In this document: one piece after another, positions 13,385-25,059 of the stretch
Numbering within the stretch: the stretch's first letter is position 1
How the letters are laid out: each line of letters opens with the position of its first letter
Assembly (NCBI GenBank): GCA_013398955.1
Contig: VWPU01009501.1
Coordinates: forward strand, 146,001-210,000
Length of the DNA: 64,000 bases
Reading direction: 5' to 3'
Source: Callaeas wilsoni
Lineage: Eukaryota > Chordata > Aves > Passeriformes > Callaeidae
Position numbers and translations under genes: made by a program
The notes under the pieces: model-generated
Databases searched by the model: none
Told to the model about the DNA's origin: nothing
What the model saw: only the letters and a program-made list of their open reading frames with translations

Positions 13385-14460
13385 ATCGTGTCTTACTAAC
13401 TTACAGGAAAGTTCTTTTGTGGAGTCAATGAACATAGATAGATGAAAGTGACCAAATTCTCTTAACATACCTTGAACACTAAAAAAAGTCTTCCAACAAA
13501 GGATTATAAAAATCTGGACTCTCATGGTTCTAAGTCATCTAAAAGTAGCAGAAATGAATAGTTATTTTTTACAGTGCAAAGGAGTTAACAGAGGAGTTCC
13601 TTACAGATCAGTGCAGAGACTTTGTTATTTAACATATTTATCAATACAGTGGAAGACTGTTTGGCACAGAAATCATGGTCTAAAATTATTCAGGTTACTT
13701 AAAATGAAAGCTGAGAAGACTTGTGGAGGATGTCACAACACTGAACAAGAAATAAAATGGCAGATGAAATTCATACTGATGAACACAAGGTTATGTAAAC
13801 CAAAAAAAATTATAGACAATAAACTAGCCATTACCATTCAAGAAAAAGATCCTGGAGTTATAAAACTTATATGAAAACATCATTTCCTTAGCAATAACAA
13901 AAAAAGAAAATAAATATTAAAAATTATTAGGAAAAAAATAAAGAGCAAAGCAAAAAATACCATGCCATTGCACAGACACACAGAACTCTTACATATTAAA
14001 CAGTGAGTAATTTGGAAATCATAATAGAATAAAATAAAAATGTAATAAAATAAACAGTGAGTTATTTAACCTGAAAAATTATACAGTAGAACTAGAAAAT
14101 GTAGAGACAAGTGGAAAAATGTACAAACCAGCTTTTTATGAGAAAAGACTAAATAGAAAATTACTTTTCATGTTGGGAAAGGAATGAGTATAGGGAAACA
14201 TAAATTAATGTCCATAAAATCATGAAAGACGTGGAAAGTGAAAGAAGAATGTTTATTCACTATTCATGTAGCGGAAAAACTTTTATCAATTAAAATTCAT
14301 GCAAATTTTTACACGAAAGGAAGTTCGTTACACAGTTCACGCAGTCAGTTCCACAGTGCCGGTGAAACCAGGATGTAGTGGAAGCCTAATGTATTAGTCT
14401 GTTAAGAAAAGCAATTAGGCACATTTTTTGATGAGAACAGTCCATAGAATTGACAAGCTC
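13385..14460 (+). mobile_element. Ancient, heavily decayed CR1-type LINE
   Basis: Conceptual translation across frameshifts follows the order of an amniote CR1 ORF2. It starts with a CLTNLQE-like piece at about 13,390-13,410, then a KAFD-PHQR-like relic near 13,480-13,505. GVNRGVPYRSV at about 13,577-13,609 corresponds to the RT motif SGVPQGSVLGP. WQMKF lies at about 13,758-13,772, and DNKLAITIQEKDPGVI at about 13,817-13,864 corresponds to the EKDLGVI block. The noncoding-like 3' part (about 14,205-14,455) resembles the AT-rich CR1 tail seen in turtles and other reptiles. It has no perfect end repeats and is far more diverged and AT-rich than the other CR1 copies here. The family is recognised from memory, without alignment software. 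Confidence 0.72.
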
Positions 14461-14912
14461 AAGGAAGCAGATTCCTCTTCCAGCTCAGAGAGTCCTCAAG
14501 AGTTACATTGCTGGATGAAGGTTATAACAAGGGAAGATTTGACTTGTTTTCACAGCGGACTCCTTTGAAAAATGGGCTTCTCTTTTCAAGTGTCCACAAT
14601 CTGTGCAGTCAAACCAAGATTGCATCAGATGCTTTTCTTCTGAGAAATATTGCTGGTGTTGTGAATTTCTAAGGTTTTAGTGTTTCTGATAAAAATTAGT
14701 ACTTCATCAAATTTATAAAAAAGGATTCAGAATATGATGAATATGAATTTTTCCAAAAATGGTGGATTTGCATGTGTACAATTTTTGATTGGCTTCACTG
14801 TTATTAATCTTGTTTTCCCCATTCTGACCAATGCCACTTTTACACACAGGCATTTGAAACACCTCTTTTTTCATGGTTCTGCTTGGAATTGGTGTGACAC
14901 AGACCAGCTTGA
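14461..14912. other. Intergenic DNA, nothing recognised
   Basis: Between the ancient CR1 and the SINE. No gene or repeat identified; a 67-codon open frame at 14,734-14,937 is probably chance. Confidence 0.5.
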
Positions 14913-15048
14913 ACTCCTTGCTGAGCAGAAATGTTAATGGGAGAAATAATAACCCGAGGTTGTGGGTTCAATCTCTGTATGAGTTAAGAGTTGGACTTGG
15001 TGGTCCTTGTGAGTACCTTCTAACACAGAATATTCTGTGAATCTGTGA
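14913..15048 (+). mobile_element. tRNA-Ile-headed SINE with a CR1 3' tail
   Basis: Bases from about 14,913 to 14,988 align with tRNA-Ile (AAU type). They include an A-box-like TTGCTGAGCAG near 14,918, TAATAACCCGAGG over the anticodon arm, and the B-box-like GGTTCAATCT at 14,965-14,974 followed by a CTGTATGAG acceptor-side match. From about 14,990 to 15,048 the sequence switches to a CR1 3' end: GTTGGACTTGGTGGTCCTTG, a pyrimidine-rich CCTTCTAAC block, then TTCTGTGAATCTGTGA repeats. A tRNA head joined to a LINE tail is the structure of a SINE mobilised by CR1, like TguSINE1 of passerine birds. Many substitutions mark it as old. It is not a working tRNA gene, because the acceptor and D arms do not pair well. 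Confidence 0.72.
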
Positions 15049-16577
15049 ATGTGGATGTTGGGCTCCTTTCAGCTGTGGATCTAACAAGGCAAACGGTGAC
15101 TGAGTCTGCCCTCTTGGCAGTGGACTTAGGGACAGGTGTAACAGAGCTCCACCCCTAACAACTTCAGATCCTACCAAAGGGAAAGCAGCCTGGATTCCAC
15201 CTCTTTACAGTAGACAAGCAAAGGAGAAACATGCACATATATGCTTGTTTTCAGGGAGTTTGCTTATGTCTTGGCACTGCAATGAATGTTTTCAGGAACA
15301 TTTTCAAGTTGATTAGATTTGGTTAGGTTATTTATGATCGCATAGGGGATGCGTCTTTATCAAAAACAAAGTTAAAAAGCCATGTTGGAAAGAGAGTATT
15401 CCTGTCCACATTTTGAGTCTACTGTGTTACTCTCAGCAGGTCACTTCAGTGTTTTCTGCTTTGATGGTACCACTTGACTGCCTTTGGGGATCCTTTCTAA
15501 ACATTGTCTGTGTCAGTGCAAAAAGGTCCTTTGTTCGCATTTTTATTCACCTTTAATCTCAGAATTAGGCAACCTGGAAAAGGAGCTATTGATGATGTCT
15601 TTCTGAGCTTAAAGAAAAATACGGACAATAATGTCTCTGTATAAAAGCAAATAGGTGTTGCCTGCCCTAAGAAAGTCCTACTTCTTAATAAACAGGTTAA
15701 ATTGTTTCACATGATTTTTTTTCTTACTAAGTCTGATAGCAAGAGAAAACTTTTAAAACTTTTTTGATCAGAAATGCAAATTCTTATCCATCCTTGCTTT
15801 TTAATTAACTTTTTAATTTTCAAATACAAAGATAGTGTTGATGATGACTGGTAAGCTTGGGCTGAGAGATGTACTGATCTAGTGCTGCTCTTTTGAAATC
15901 TGCAGAGAAATGAATCTCAGGGTACAAATGAAATGATAATTGGGATTTCAGTTCATCAGCGTTCAATTCAACAAAATAAATGTTCAGTTTCACAGATTGT
16001 TTCTTAAAGTCTTCTTCTGTAACACGTAATTATTCAAGACTCAAATGACAGTTAAATTTATTATAATTTTTTCTAATATTACCATTGTCTCAATCCCAGA
16101 AAGGTGCCGTCAGGATCGGAACCCCACTCCTTTCAACACCAGGAGCAAGGAGAAGGAATAGTCATCCTTTTAAAATCCATACTGCTGCTTTTAGAGCTCT
16201 AAATCACCTTCTGAAAGCTCCTAACTTGACTATATAGGAAAACTGGAGTCCTAAATACAAGTGCCTACACTTCGTTTAAATGGTTACAGCAACCTGAAGT
16301 GGACTGTTTCAATAATTGAATCCACATGCACCAGAGTAAAGATGAACAATGATCTGTTCCTTACCGAAGGAACATAGAAGCTGATAATAATAAATTAACA
16401 AATAGAAGCCTCTAATGTAAATTATTGACTTAATATGGCATGTCTGGGCAGAGAAAGTAAGATGAGCCTTGAGATCCATAAATCCATCAACTGGCAGTGC
16501 CTACATTTTTAAGACCTGGAGTTCTGGAGCTCCATATCCTGAAACACAAGAAAACTACATTTTCTGAAAGTCCAAAA
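15049..16577. other. Intergenic DNA, nothing recognised
   Basis: Mixed composition, mostly AT-rich. I see no coding exon, RNA gene or transposon. A TA-rich stretch lies near 16,020-16,090. Confidence 0.5.
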
Positions 16578-17408
16578 TCATATAATCATAGGAGCAAAGA
16601 GTCATTAAGGTTGGAAAAGACCTCCAATATCACTGACTCCAACCTTTGACTAAACACCACCTTGTCAACTAAACCATAGCACTAAGAGCCACATCCAGGC
16701 ATTTTTTGAACAGTTCCAAGGGTAGCGATTCCACCAAGCCTCTTTTTAGTCCATTCCAATGCCTAAGCACCATTTTAGTGAAAAAATTTTACAGGATCTA
16801 TAACCTGAACCTGTACTGGCACAGTTTGAGGCAATGTCTGCTTGTCCTGTCCCTTGTTGCCTGGGAGAAGAGGCCAATCCCCACCTGGCTGCATCCTCCT
16901 TTCAGGTAGTCGTAGAGAATGATAAGGTCACCCCTGAGCCTCCTTTTCTCCAGGATTAACAAGCCCAGCTCTCTCAGCCACGTCTCTTATGATTTATTCT
17001 CTATACTATTCCCCATCTTCATAGCCTTTCTCTGGACTCTCTCCAGCACCTCAATGTCCTTCCTGAGTTTTGGGGCCCAGAACTGGACACAGCACTCGAG
17101 GTGTGGCCTCACCAGTGTCCTGTACAGGGGGACAATCCCTGCCCTGGTGCTGCTGGCCACACCATTGCAGATCCAGGTCAGGATGCCATCGGTGCTCTCA
17201 GCCACCTGGGCACACGCTGGCTCATGTTCAGCTGCTGTCAACCAGCACCCCCAGGTCTTTTTCTGCCATGCAGCTTTCCAGCCACTGTGCCCCCAGCCTG
17301 TGGCACTGCAGGGGGTTGTTGTGGCCAAAGTGCAGGACTCAGCACTTTGCTTTATTGAACCTCATACAGTTGGCCTCAGCCCATCGATCCAGCTTGTCCA
17401 TACCAGTT
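16578..17408 (-). mobile_element. CR1 LINE, 5'-truncated, minus orientation
   Basis: The 3' end is at 16,578, where the inverted end repeats and the TTAAGGTTGGAAAAGACCTCC block lie. Reading leftwards on the minus strand from 17,408, the translation begins MDKLDRWAEANCMRFNKAKC. It continues with [12 protein letters not shown] and [10 protein letters not shown], then a frameshift, then RAGIVPLYRTLVRPHLE and VLERVQRKAMKM, ending with the 3' UTR. The copy therefore starts just after the RT catalytic FADD box. It carries several frameshifts and stops, and long open frames on either strand here are its by-products. Confidence 0.92.
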
Positions 17409-18308
17409 AGCACTTGTATTTATTGCACATATGAACGCTTTAAATACAAGGAAAAATCCACATTCCCAATTCATGCTTCCATTTCCATCTTGAGTTTAGA
17501 TAGCAGATAGAGTTTGAAGAACTCAGTGAATCTGGAGAACTACCATGTTGAATTAGACATGGAAACACTTTGGGGAATTGATCACCAAGGACTGAGAAAC
17601 ATGCTATTAGTGGCTGCACCACATGAAGGTGCCTGAGGGATTGGTCCTGGAGGCAACTCTCCCACCAGCACCAGCAGCAGAGAAGGCTGAAAGCTTGAGT
17701 AGCAGCTGGTATGTGTAGCAAAGCTGTGAAGAATAAGGCTAATCAAGGGAAGAACTTTAAGCTTGATCCGGATGTGGTCAAGAAAAGAGATCTACTAAAG
17801 ACATTCAGAGTAATGACTCAGAAAAATGGTTTTAGCAGTCTGAACCGGCTGACTGGGAGTAGTGTATAAATGAGACCACAAAATAGAGAAGAAAGAAGAC
17901 ATATATGGATGATTAGTTACAACATGTTATACTTGATTTCAAGGAACATATTAAATAAGACTAATCAAAACAACACTGTTTTTTTCTCGTGAAAAAGCAG
18001 GAGGTGTCTATGGTCAAATTCCCATGAAACACAACATGCAATTTCCAGTGTATCAAAGGACTGCAAACATCTGACTGCAGAATATCTCCCATAAAAGTTG
18101 GATTACTTTGAATATTTTTAGTCCTTGTCATAAGTAATTTCAACAGGGCAGCAAAGGAAAAAATATCCCAAAGATATGACTTCTTGTGGGATTTTTTTCT
18201 TATAAATGTAGTATTAGAAAAAGAAGCAAAGTCTGAGAAGGTCGTAGTTGAGCACATCCCATTAATGTCTGTCCCTGGGACACAGCAAATGCAGTTTACA
18301 TATCTGAA
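17409..18308. other. Intergenic DNA, nothing recognised
   Basis: Single-copy sequence between two minus-strand CR1 copies. The short open frames at 17,440-17,721 (-) and 17,961-18,257 (-) have no recognisable domain. Confidence 0.5.
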
Positions 18309-18844
18309 TCAAAGAGTCATAGAATGGCCTGGGTTGAAAGGGATGTTAAAGATCATCTAGTTCAATTGCCTTGCCATGGGCACAGACATCTGCTACTGGA
18401 CTGGATTCCTCAAAGCCCCATCCAACCTCGCCTTGAACGCTTCTGAGGATGAGGTATCCACAACCTCTCTGGACAACCTGTTCCCATGCCTCACCATCCT
18501 CACAGTAAAGAACTTTTCCTCATCTCTAATCTAAACCCACCGTCTTTCAGTGTGACACCATTCCCCTTGTCCTATTACATATTATATACTTATTTACATA
18601 CCTGTGTAAAAAGTCCCTCTCCATCTGTCTTGTAGGTTCCCTTCAGGTGCTGGAAGGCTACAATTAGGTCACCCTGAAGTCTTCTCTTCTTTAGGCTGAA
18701 TGATCCCAGTTCTCTCAGCCTTTCATCATAGGAGAGATGTTCCATCCCTCTAATCAGCTTGGTGGCCTCCTATGGACTTGCTCCAATAGGTCAATTTCCT
18801 TCCTGTGCTGGGGACCCCAAAGCTGGACGCAGCATTCCAGGTGG
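18309..18844 (-). mobile_element. CR1 LINE, 5'-truncated, minus orientation
   Basis: The 3' terminus is at 18,309-18,330 (GTCATAGAATGGCCTGGGTT), followed by the CR1 3' UTR (GCCATGGGCACAGACATC, then CCTTGAACGCTTCTGAGGAT). The coding tail then appears on the minus strand in the usual order: the PYCPISLSL-like region, the LKRREDFRV-like region, and the LGSPAQEGN block near 18,790-18,830. Homology stops at 18,844 with GCATTCCAGGTGG. The next about 140 bases (to about 18,985) are GC-richer than the surroundings and do not look like CR1; they could be part of another, unrecognised repeat. Confidence 0.9.
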
Positions 18845-21800
18845 AGAGCTGGGCACTATACGACGGACCCTCTCCTGCAGGTTGCCAGGGTCCAGATTGC
18901 TTCAGAGTAACAAAGATCCCCTCTACACCAGGCTACCTTCTGGAAGCTGCTTCGTAAGGGCACCCTGTTATTGATAAGTAAAAAATTGCAGACGATTAGT
19001 GTAGAAAGGAACCAAAAAAAATTAGTGGGTTAAGGTAATTCAACTAACATTTTTATGTTAATTTTTAATTGGACAGAATTGTTGATTTTCTATTTCGTTT
19101 TTCAACTCTACATACCTGGCATTTATTTTGAGAAAAAAGGAAAACTAAGGAAAGCAATAAAGAGAAAATATTCTTGCTTGAGCAAATTCCTGCCTGGCAA
19201 AAGGCTGCATCATGGGATATTGTGTGTATACTTTTATACCTAGGCGATCAATCAATAATACAGGGGCTCAAAGAATCATAATTAAGTTTAGATATATTGT
19301 AGACGCATTTTATTTAAAACCATAGAAATAAAAGACATGGATGTCTATGGCTCTGCATTGCCCCTCTCAGTAGCACATGGAGTCCACAAAGTCTGACATT
19401 ACAGAAAGACTGTGCTGCTTCTGATCCTTGCTCACACAGGAAAAAAAAGCGAGAGAAAAAGAAAGCCCCTGTTTTAATGCTGACAATATATTAAATGAAG
19501 AAATTAAATGAAAAAAATTCTGGGAGGGTATACATAATGATAAGAAAGTAAAATAGCAGTGGTTACATTTTCTATGGTAGACATAATTGATATGTTTGCT
19601 GTCTGTGATTCACATATTATTTTGAGTTTCTGAGGGGGATTTTTATTGCAAAATATTCTGCATTTTAAATACTATTTAATTATGGTTTGTTTCCTTAGGG
19701 ATTATATCACCATGTGACTTTAATTTGGTATATACCCTAAGGGGCAGCATATTTTCAATTATGAACTATTTCCTCCAGAAACAATAATGGTTCAATGATT
19801 TATTGCAGGATCCTATTATAAGGTGCCTCATACAAGTGAAATCTGAAATGCAATTGGCTTAACAATATAGTATAGGCAGGACTAAAATGCATGTGAACTG
19901 AGCGTATGGGCCTTTTTCACAAAAATCATATTTATATACTTTCATCCTTTGCATAATACTTCAATTATTATATCTTGAAAAAAGAACTTGGAAAGCTGAG
20001 AGCTATGAAACATTTACATTATTATCTCTTCAAAAAGTTCATTTTTGGACAAGTATCATTTGGATAGGGATTAACTTAATCAGAGATTTTGAATCTTCTT
20101 TACTTTAATTTTTAATCTCTTTTTAAAAATATGTCTGAATCTTAAAAAGGCCTAAACCTGTAGTCACAAAGCACTGCTTCAAAAAAGGGGAAAAAAAAGA
20201 AAAAAGAAAAAAGAAAGTTTTTAAAGCAGCCACCAGCTGTAAGAGAGATAGTGCAAGCAGCAGATTTGTGACAGAGTGGAGCATGAAACCCATCAGCTGA
20301 TGAGTGAAAATCCCTGGTTTCTAATTAATCGAGGTACACAGGCCAAGGGATGAAGAGGATCAGGGAAATGAAATCAGGAAAAAGATACCATCAGTCATTT
20401 CTGCGGCCCATTGTCATACTTCAGAATCTGCTGTAATGAATCACTCAGGCATTCCACAGATACATTCAAATGGTGAAGAAAATTCATTGTCCGGTGAAGA
20501 GTGTTTGATAAAAATCTTTCTTTTCCCCCCTCTTTGTCAGAAGCCTATGATCAGAAAAGGAAATCCAGACAGCACAACAGGTGTGCTTTTGCAAGCCTGG
20601 TGAAATCTGCAAATGAACAGAGGCACTAAAGAATTTTTTTGTACTAAAATTTCACCAAAATGAAAAAAGTCACTTGTAAGAGAAGTCAGTGGTAAAATGC
20701 ACTGAAAATAACTGAAGATTAAGGAGATGAAAGGTATAAATGCTCTTCTGGTCGAGAAGTTTCTGTCCCGATAAAATCATCTTATATGGTAAGGGTGAGC
20801 AACTATTATTTTTAGAATATATTTGCCAAGTTCAGCATTTCTAGATATTGACATCTGTCTTGAAGAGCTACTAATCCATAAGCTAGCCCGAATTTAAGAC
20901 AGCACTAAAGTGTCATTCTAAAACTCGGAGAGGGGCAGGAACAACCACCTTTTTTGAAAAGGGGAGAGTTTAATTTTGGTGTCGCAGTTACTTGGTTTCC
21001 CTCAAAAACAAAACGAATACTTTTAAAGGCAAAAGGGTTTTTTTCCTCTCTTACAAGCCTATACAAGCCCACACTCATGCAAATACTGTGAACAAAGAGA
21101 TGCCTACATTTGGATATCGGTTAGTTTCTCTACTATCAGACTTGTGCAAAGGTTTTAGAATTTATGAAAAGATTAGACCGCAAGTCTTCAAAAATTGAAA
21201 TCCCCTTTATTTAAAACTAGAAACATTTTTTTTTTCTTTTTGTTTTGCCTATGGCTCAACTTTTTTGACCCTGAGCAGTGCTTATTCCAGTGTATTTCTT
21301 AAAGTGGTGTCCCCCATTAAGTGACACCAGAATATAATTGTTTTTAAATAATCAGGTGCTATACTAAGACGTATAAGGATGGCTGATTCATTTTAGATTT
21401 AATTACCATAATATAGGGGTTTGCTGTCTATAGTATCAATCACTGAGACACTTTATAGTTGATAATATTAAAATGGCAATAATGAGAATTCTGCTTCCTG
21501 ATGAAAATAATTTTAATCATGGGTAGATTACAAATCCATTTACTGTTACGGTTACTGAGAATTCTATTATCTGCCTCCTATTGTGAAAGATGTTGAAACT
21601 TGTTTTCAGGAAATGTAAAAGATTATAGAAGTATGCACTCTATGCAAAGTTTCTATCACAGCAGAGCAACAAAAACCTGTTTAGTACCAGGAGCTGCTAA
21701 AGATGAAACTTGCCAAGTGAACTTGTAGCTGCATCTCTGCATGAACATACACCTGGTCATGCAGATCTATTTATAGGCTCAAGGACAACATGTTTAGATT

Positions 21801-22109
21801 CTCACCATGGTTTCTTCTACTCGCAAACAGTACTTAGCCAGGTGACCAGCTGTTGCCTCTGCAATGAAGTTGTTACCAATTACTGCTCCAATCTAATGTA
21901 TAGACATACGTAATCCAGAGAGTGCTTAGTTTTTCTGGTGGCTGTACCTCTGATGTTTTCCTGTGACTATGGGCCTATCATCTCAATTATTTTTTCCCCT
22001 TTCTTTTTTGTCTTTTTTTAAAAATTCCATTCAACACTGAACAGGTACTGCTACATCAGGCTGGGATTGCTTGTGTCTCCTCTATAAACACACTAAGGCT
22101 GCTACCATA
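18845..22109. other. Intergenic DNA with one enhancer candidate
   Basis: Mostly AT-rich. Holds an unassigned GC-richer block at about 18,845-18,985, an A-rich simple stretch at 20,187-20,217, and the candidate regulatory block described separately at about 20,225-20,640. No gene found. Confidence 0.5.
20225..20640. promoter_or_regulatory. Candidate conserved enhancer (unproven)
   Basis: About 415 bp of balanced-composition, repeat-free sequence dense in developmental factor cores. Two CAGCTG E-boxes lie at 20,234-20,239 and 20,294-20,299, the second inside the 12-bp palindrome CATCAGCTGATG. A TAATTA homeobox core lies at 20,322-20,327. It differs in texture from the AT-rich, low-complexity flanks. 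There is no direct evidence of conservation in the window; the call is by appearance only. Confidence 0.3.
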
Positions 22110-23370
22110 GATTCATAGAATCTTTTGGGTTGGAAGAGACCTTAATGATCATCATGGTTCCAACCTCCCTGCCATGGGCAGGGGTACCTGCCAGCAGAAC
22201 AGGTTACTCAAAGCTCCATCTAGCCTGGTCTTGAACATTTCCAGGGATAGGGCATCCAGAAATTCTCTGGGTAACCAGTGCCTCATCAGCTTCACAGTAA
22301 AGAGTTTTTTCCTAACATCTAATCTAAATCTACTCTCTCCGTTTAAAATGATTACCTCTTTTCCTATCACTACGTGTCCTTGTAAACAGTACCTGTCCTG
22401 CTTTCTTGTAGGCCCCCTTTAGGTACTGGAAAGCTGATCTGACATCTCTCCAGAGCCTTCTCCTCTTCTGGCTGAAAAACCCTAACCATCTCAGCCCATC
22501 TCAGTAGGAGTGACGCTCTAGCCCCCAGATCATCTTCATGGCCCTTCTCTGAGCTTGCTCCAGCAGGTCCATGTCCTTCTGATAGGGGCTCCAGAGCTGG
22601 ATGTAGTATTCCAAGTGGAATTTCACTGGTGTAGAGTAGAGGGGGAGAATCCCCTCCCTCAGCCTTCTGGCCACACTTCTCTTGATGCAGCCTAGGATGC
22701 AGTTGACTTTCTGGGCTGCAAGTGCACATTGACAGGTCATATTGAGCTTTTCCTCAATCAGTATCCTTAAGTCCTTCTTGTAAGAGAGTCTCTCCACTTG
22801 GACATCAAGCTGTTGACAGCAACTCCTTGAGCACAACCATCCAGTCAATTTCTTATCCATGAGTGGTCCATCCATCAAATCCATGTCTCTCCAGTTTAGA
22901 GACAAGGATGTTGTGTGGGACAGCAGCAAATGCTTTTCATAAGTCCAAGTAGATGACATCAGTCACTCTTGCCTCATCCACTAATGCACTAACCCTGTCA
23001 TAGAAGGCCATCAGATTTGCCAGGCACAATTTTCCTTTAGAGAAGCCATATTGGTTGTGATCAATCATCTCCTTGTTTTCCATGAGCCTTAGCAGTTTGC
23101 AGGAGCATCTGCTCTATGATCTTTCAGGACACTGAGGTGAGAATGACTAGCCTGTCATTCTCCAGATGTTTGTTTTTTTCCTTTTTAAAAATGAGGGTTA
23201 CATTTCCCCTTTTCCTGTCAGTGTGTGGCTTAATTGTTTTCTCTGCCAGCTCCCTCAGGACCCACAGATGCATCTCATCAAGTCCTACAGCCTTGTGGAC
23301 CTTCAGGTTCCTTAGATGTTCTAGAATCTAATCTTCTCCTGCATTAGGTGGTTCTTCATTGTCCCAGTCT
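22110..23370 (-). mobile_element. CR1 LINE, longest copy, with internal RT deletion
   Basis: The 3' end at 22,110 shows the TTCATAGAATC repeat and GGTTGGAAGAGACC. On the minus strand the translation from about 23,345 runs LRNLKVHKAVGLDEMH, LRELAEKT, RKRGNVTLIFKK, ILTSVS, then degraded ENRKVI-Q-GF and DVIYLDF equivalents, and LDGCAQGVAVNSLMSKW at about 22,855-22,800. These are RT fingers and palm motifs of CR1 ORF2. The translation then jumps straight to SYKKDLRILIEEKLNMT and LPLYSTPVKFHLEYYIQLWS. The stretch with SGVPQGS, the catalytic FADD box and the following LMKFNK block is absent, so about 90-100 codons are deleted with a junction near 22,785-22,800. Stops and frameshifts confirm it is dead. 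Confidence 0.92.
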
Positions 23371-25059
23371 CAGCTTTTTCCTTGTGTTACTCAGGCAGTG
23401 TGACTGGAGCACTTTCCCATGAAGCTTGAGGCAAGTATGGGGATAGTGAAATGCATCCCAGAGTCAATCTACTCCCAAAGTACTGTTGTGGCTTGAAGGG
23501 TTGAAGATCTCAGATAATTTCCTATTCACAGAACAGCCAGGTGGGAACACTGAACTCTAAATGCCCCTATCTGGCATCTGTACTGGGAGAAGTGGCTGGG
23601 ACGCAGAACAATTGGACAAGGGGATTTCTCAGGCTAGAAGTGATTTTTCCTGGAGCACACATGCTGCTGCTGCATCCCTGCAGTGCTGGAAGAGCTGTGA
23701 TGTCTAAGAGCTGTTCTGTTCCAATTTCATTTAGAACAAACAAAGAAACCACACTAAAGTAATTTTAACGCAGGATTTTGGACAGGGTCTTGTACTGCTG
23801 AAACAAATAGCATAAGCTTCACCCCGTTGAACCTTTTTCTGAAACCGTGTGTGACTATGTGTGCACATATACATTAGCACTGCTTTGATTATATAATGTA
23901 ATGAGCTCAGTGGATTTATGCTGGATTTACACTATGGAGCCTCAGAGCAGAGTTTGGAACAGTGTCTTGTCTTTAAGATGCCAGTTTTCTAAATGTGCTT
24001 CTTTTCTTAAGGATACTGATGAAAATTTATTACTGATTTTTCATGCATAACTTTGCAATGGAATCAGATTTTTCTGTTCCAGCTTCATCACTGTTTCTGA
24101 ATTGGGATTAAAAATTTTACAAACTTAGTCGAGAATCAGTTATCATCAAAGTCCCCAGGAGCTCATTTACTGGTGTGCAAACTGCGCCCCACACTGGTCC
24201 CCTGCTTTGGAGGAACTCAATGAATAAATTAAATTTCCAGAGACAGCCAGCTTTATAATCCTGGCCTACTGCTCTCCCTTCCTACTTGCATAATTTTTTA
24301 TCATTCTGGGCTTCATTCTCTCTGTTCGGCCTCTGTTGCTGACCAATGGGTCTGGGGGGAGGGACACCAGGGCTCAGGAAGTCTGGGAGCATGACTAACA
24401 GGGAGCAATGGGCAAAATAGTAGATGGTTACAAAAGCAGCAAAACACAATTGTAAAATCAGCTTTCTATGGAAAAAATTGTAAAATATACTCTCTGCACC
24501 TTAACTTGAATGAGATATACCATTACTAAAAAGAACAATAACAAATATAGAATCAATCTGGGGTTTTTTTACAAGAAACAGATTTCTTCTTTTTTATTAT
24601 ATCAGTCTCCTCAAATATATTGCTACTGAACCTTGTTAAACAACCATAATTTCATCTGAACAATAAATCTGTTGCTTTATTTTTTACATTGTGTTTTAAA
24701 AAGCACGAGATGAAAGAAGAAAAACCACTTTACAAGTAGCATTATGTTCTTTGAGAAAAAGTGAAATAGCACCAGCAACAAAAAATCCTCTTAATCAGCC
24801 TATTTGGTAACTCAGAAAGACTGTTTGGAAAGGTTTTCATCAAAGTGATTTTCTGCAGATAGCTCATAGGTGATCAGGATAAAACCCCACAGCTTCAGCA
24901 CTTCAAATATGTATCATATATATGTTTGCTTGAATCTTGATAAGGGTGAGATTTGGGACTTATGGACACTGAGATAGGATGTCACCTGAGACATTCATCT
25001 GATTCTGAATGCAGACAGGAAGAAAGTGCCTAGGAGAGGCCAGAAAAGAGGGAGGGAGA

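Noticed and set aside
14913..14988. Functional tRNA-Ile gene
   Set aside because: The acceptor and D arms do not pair, no terminator T-run follows and the sequence runs straight into a CR1 tail; it is a SINE head.
16919..17510. Long + strand frames of 146-163 codons
   Set aside because: They are antisense to the minus-strand CR1 copy at 16,578-17,408.
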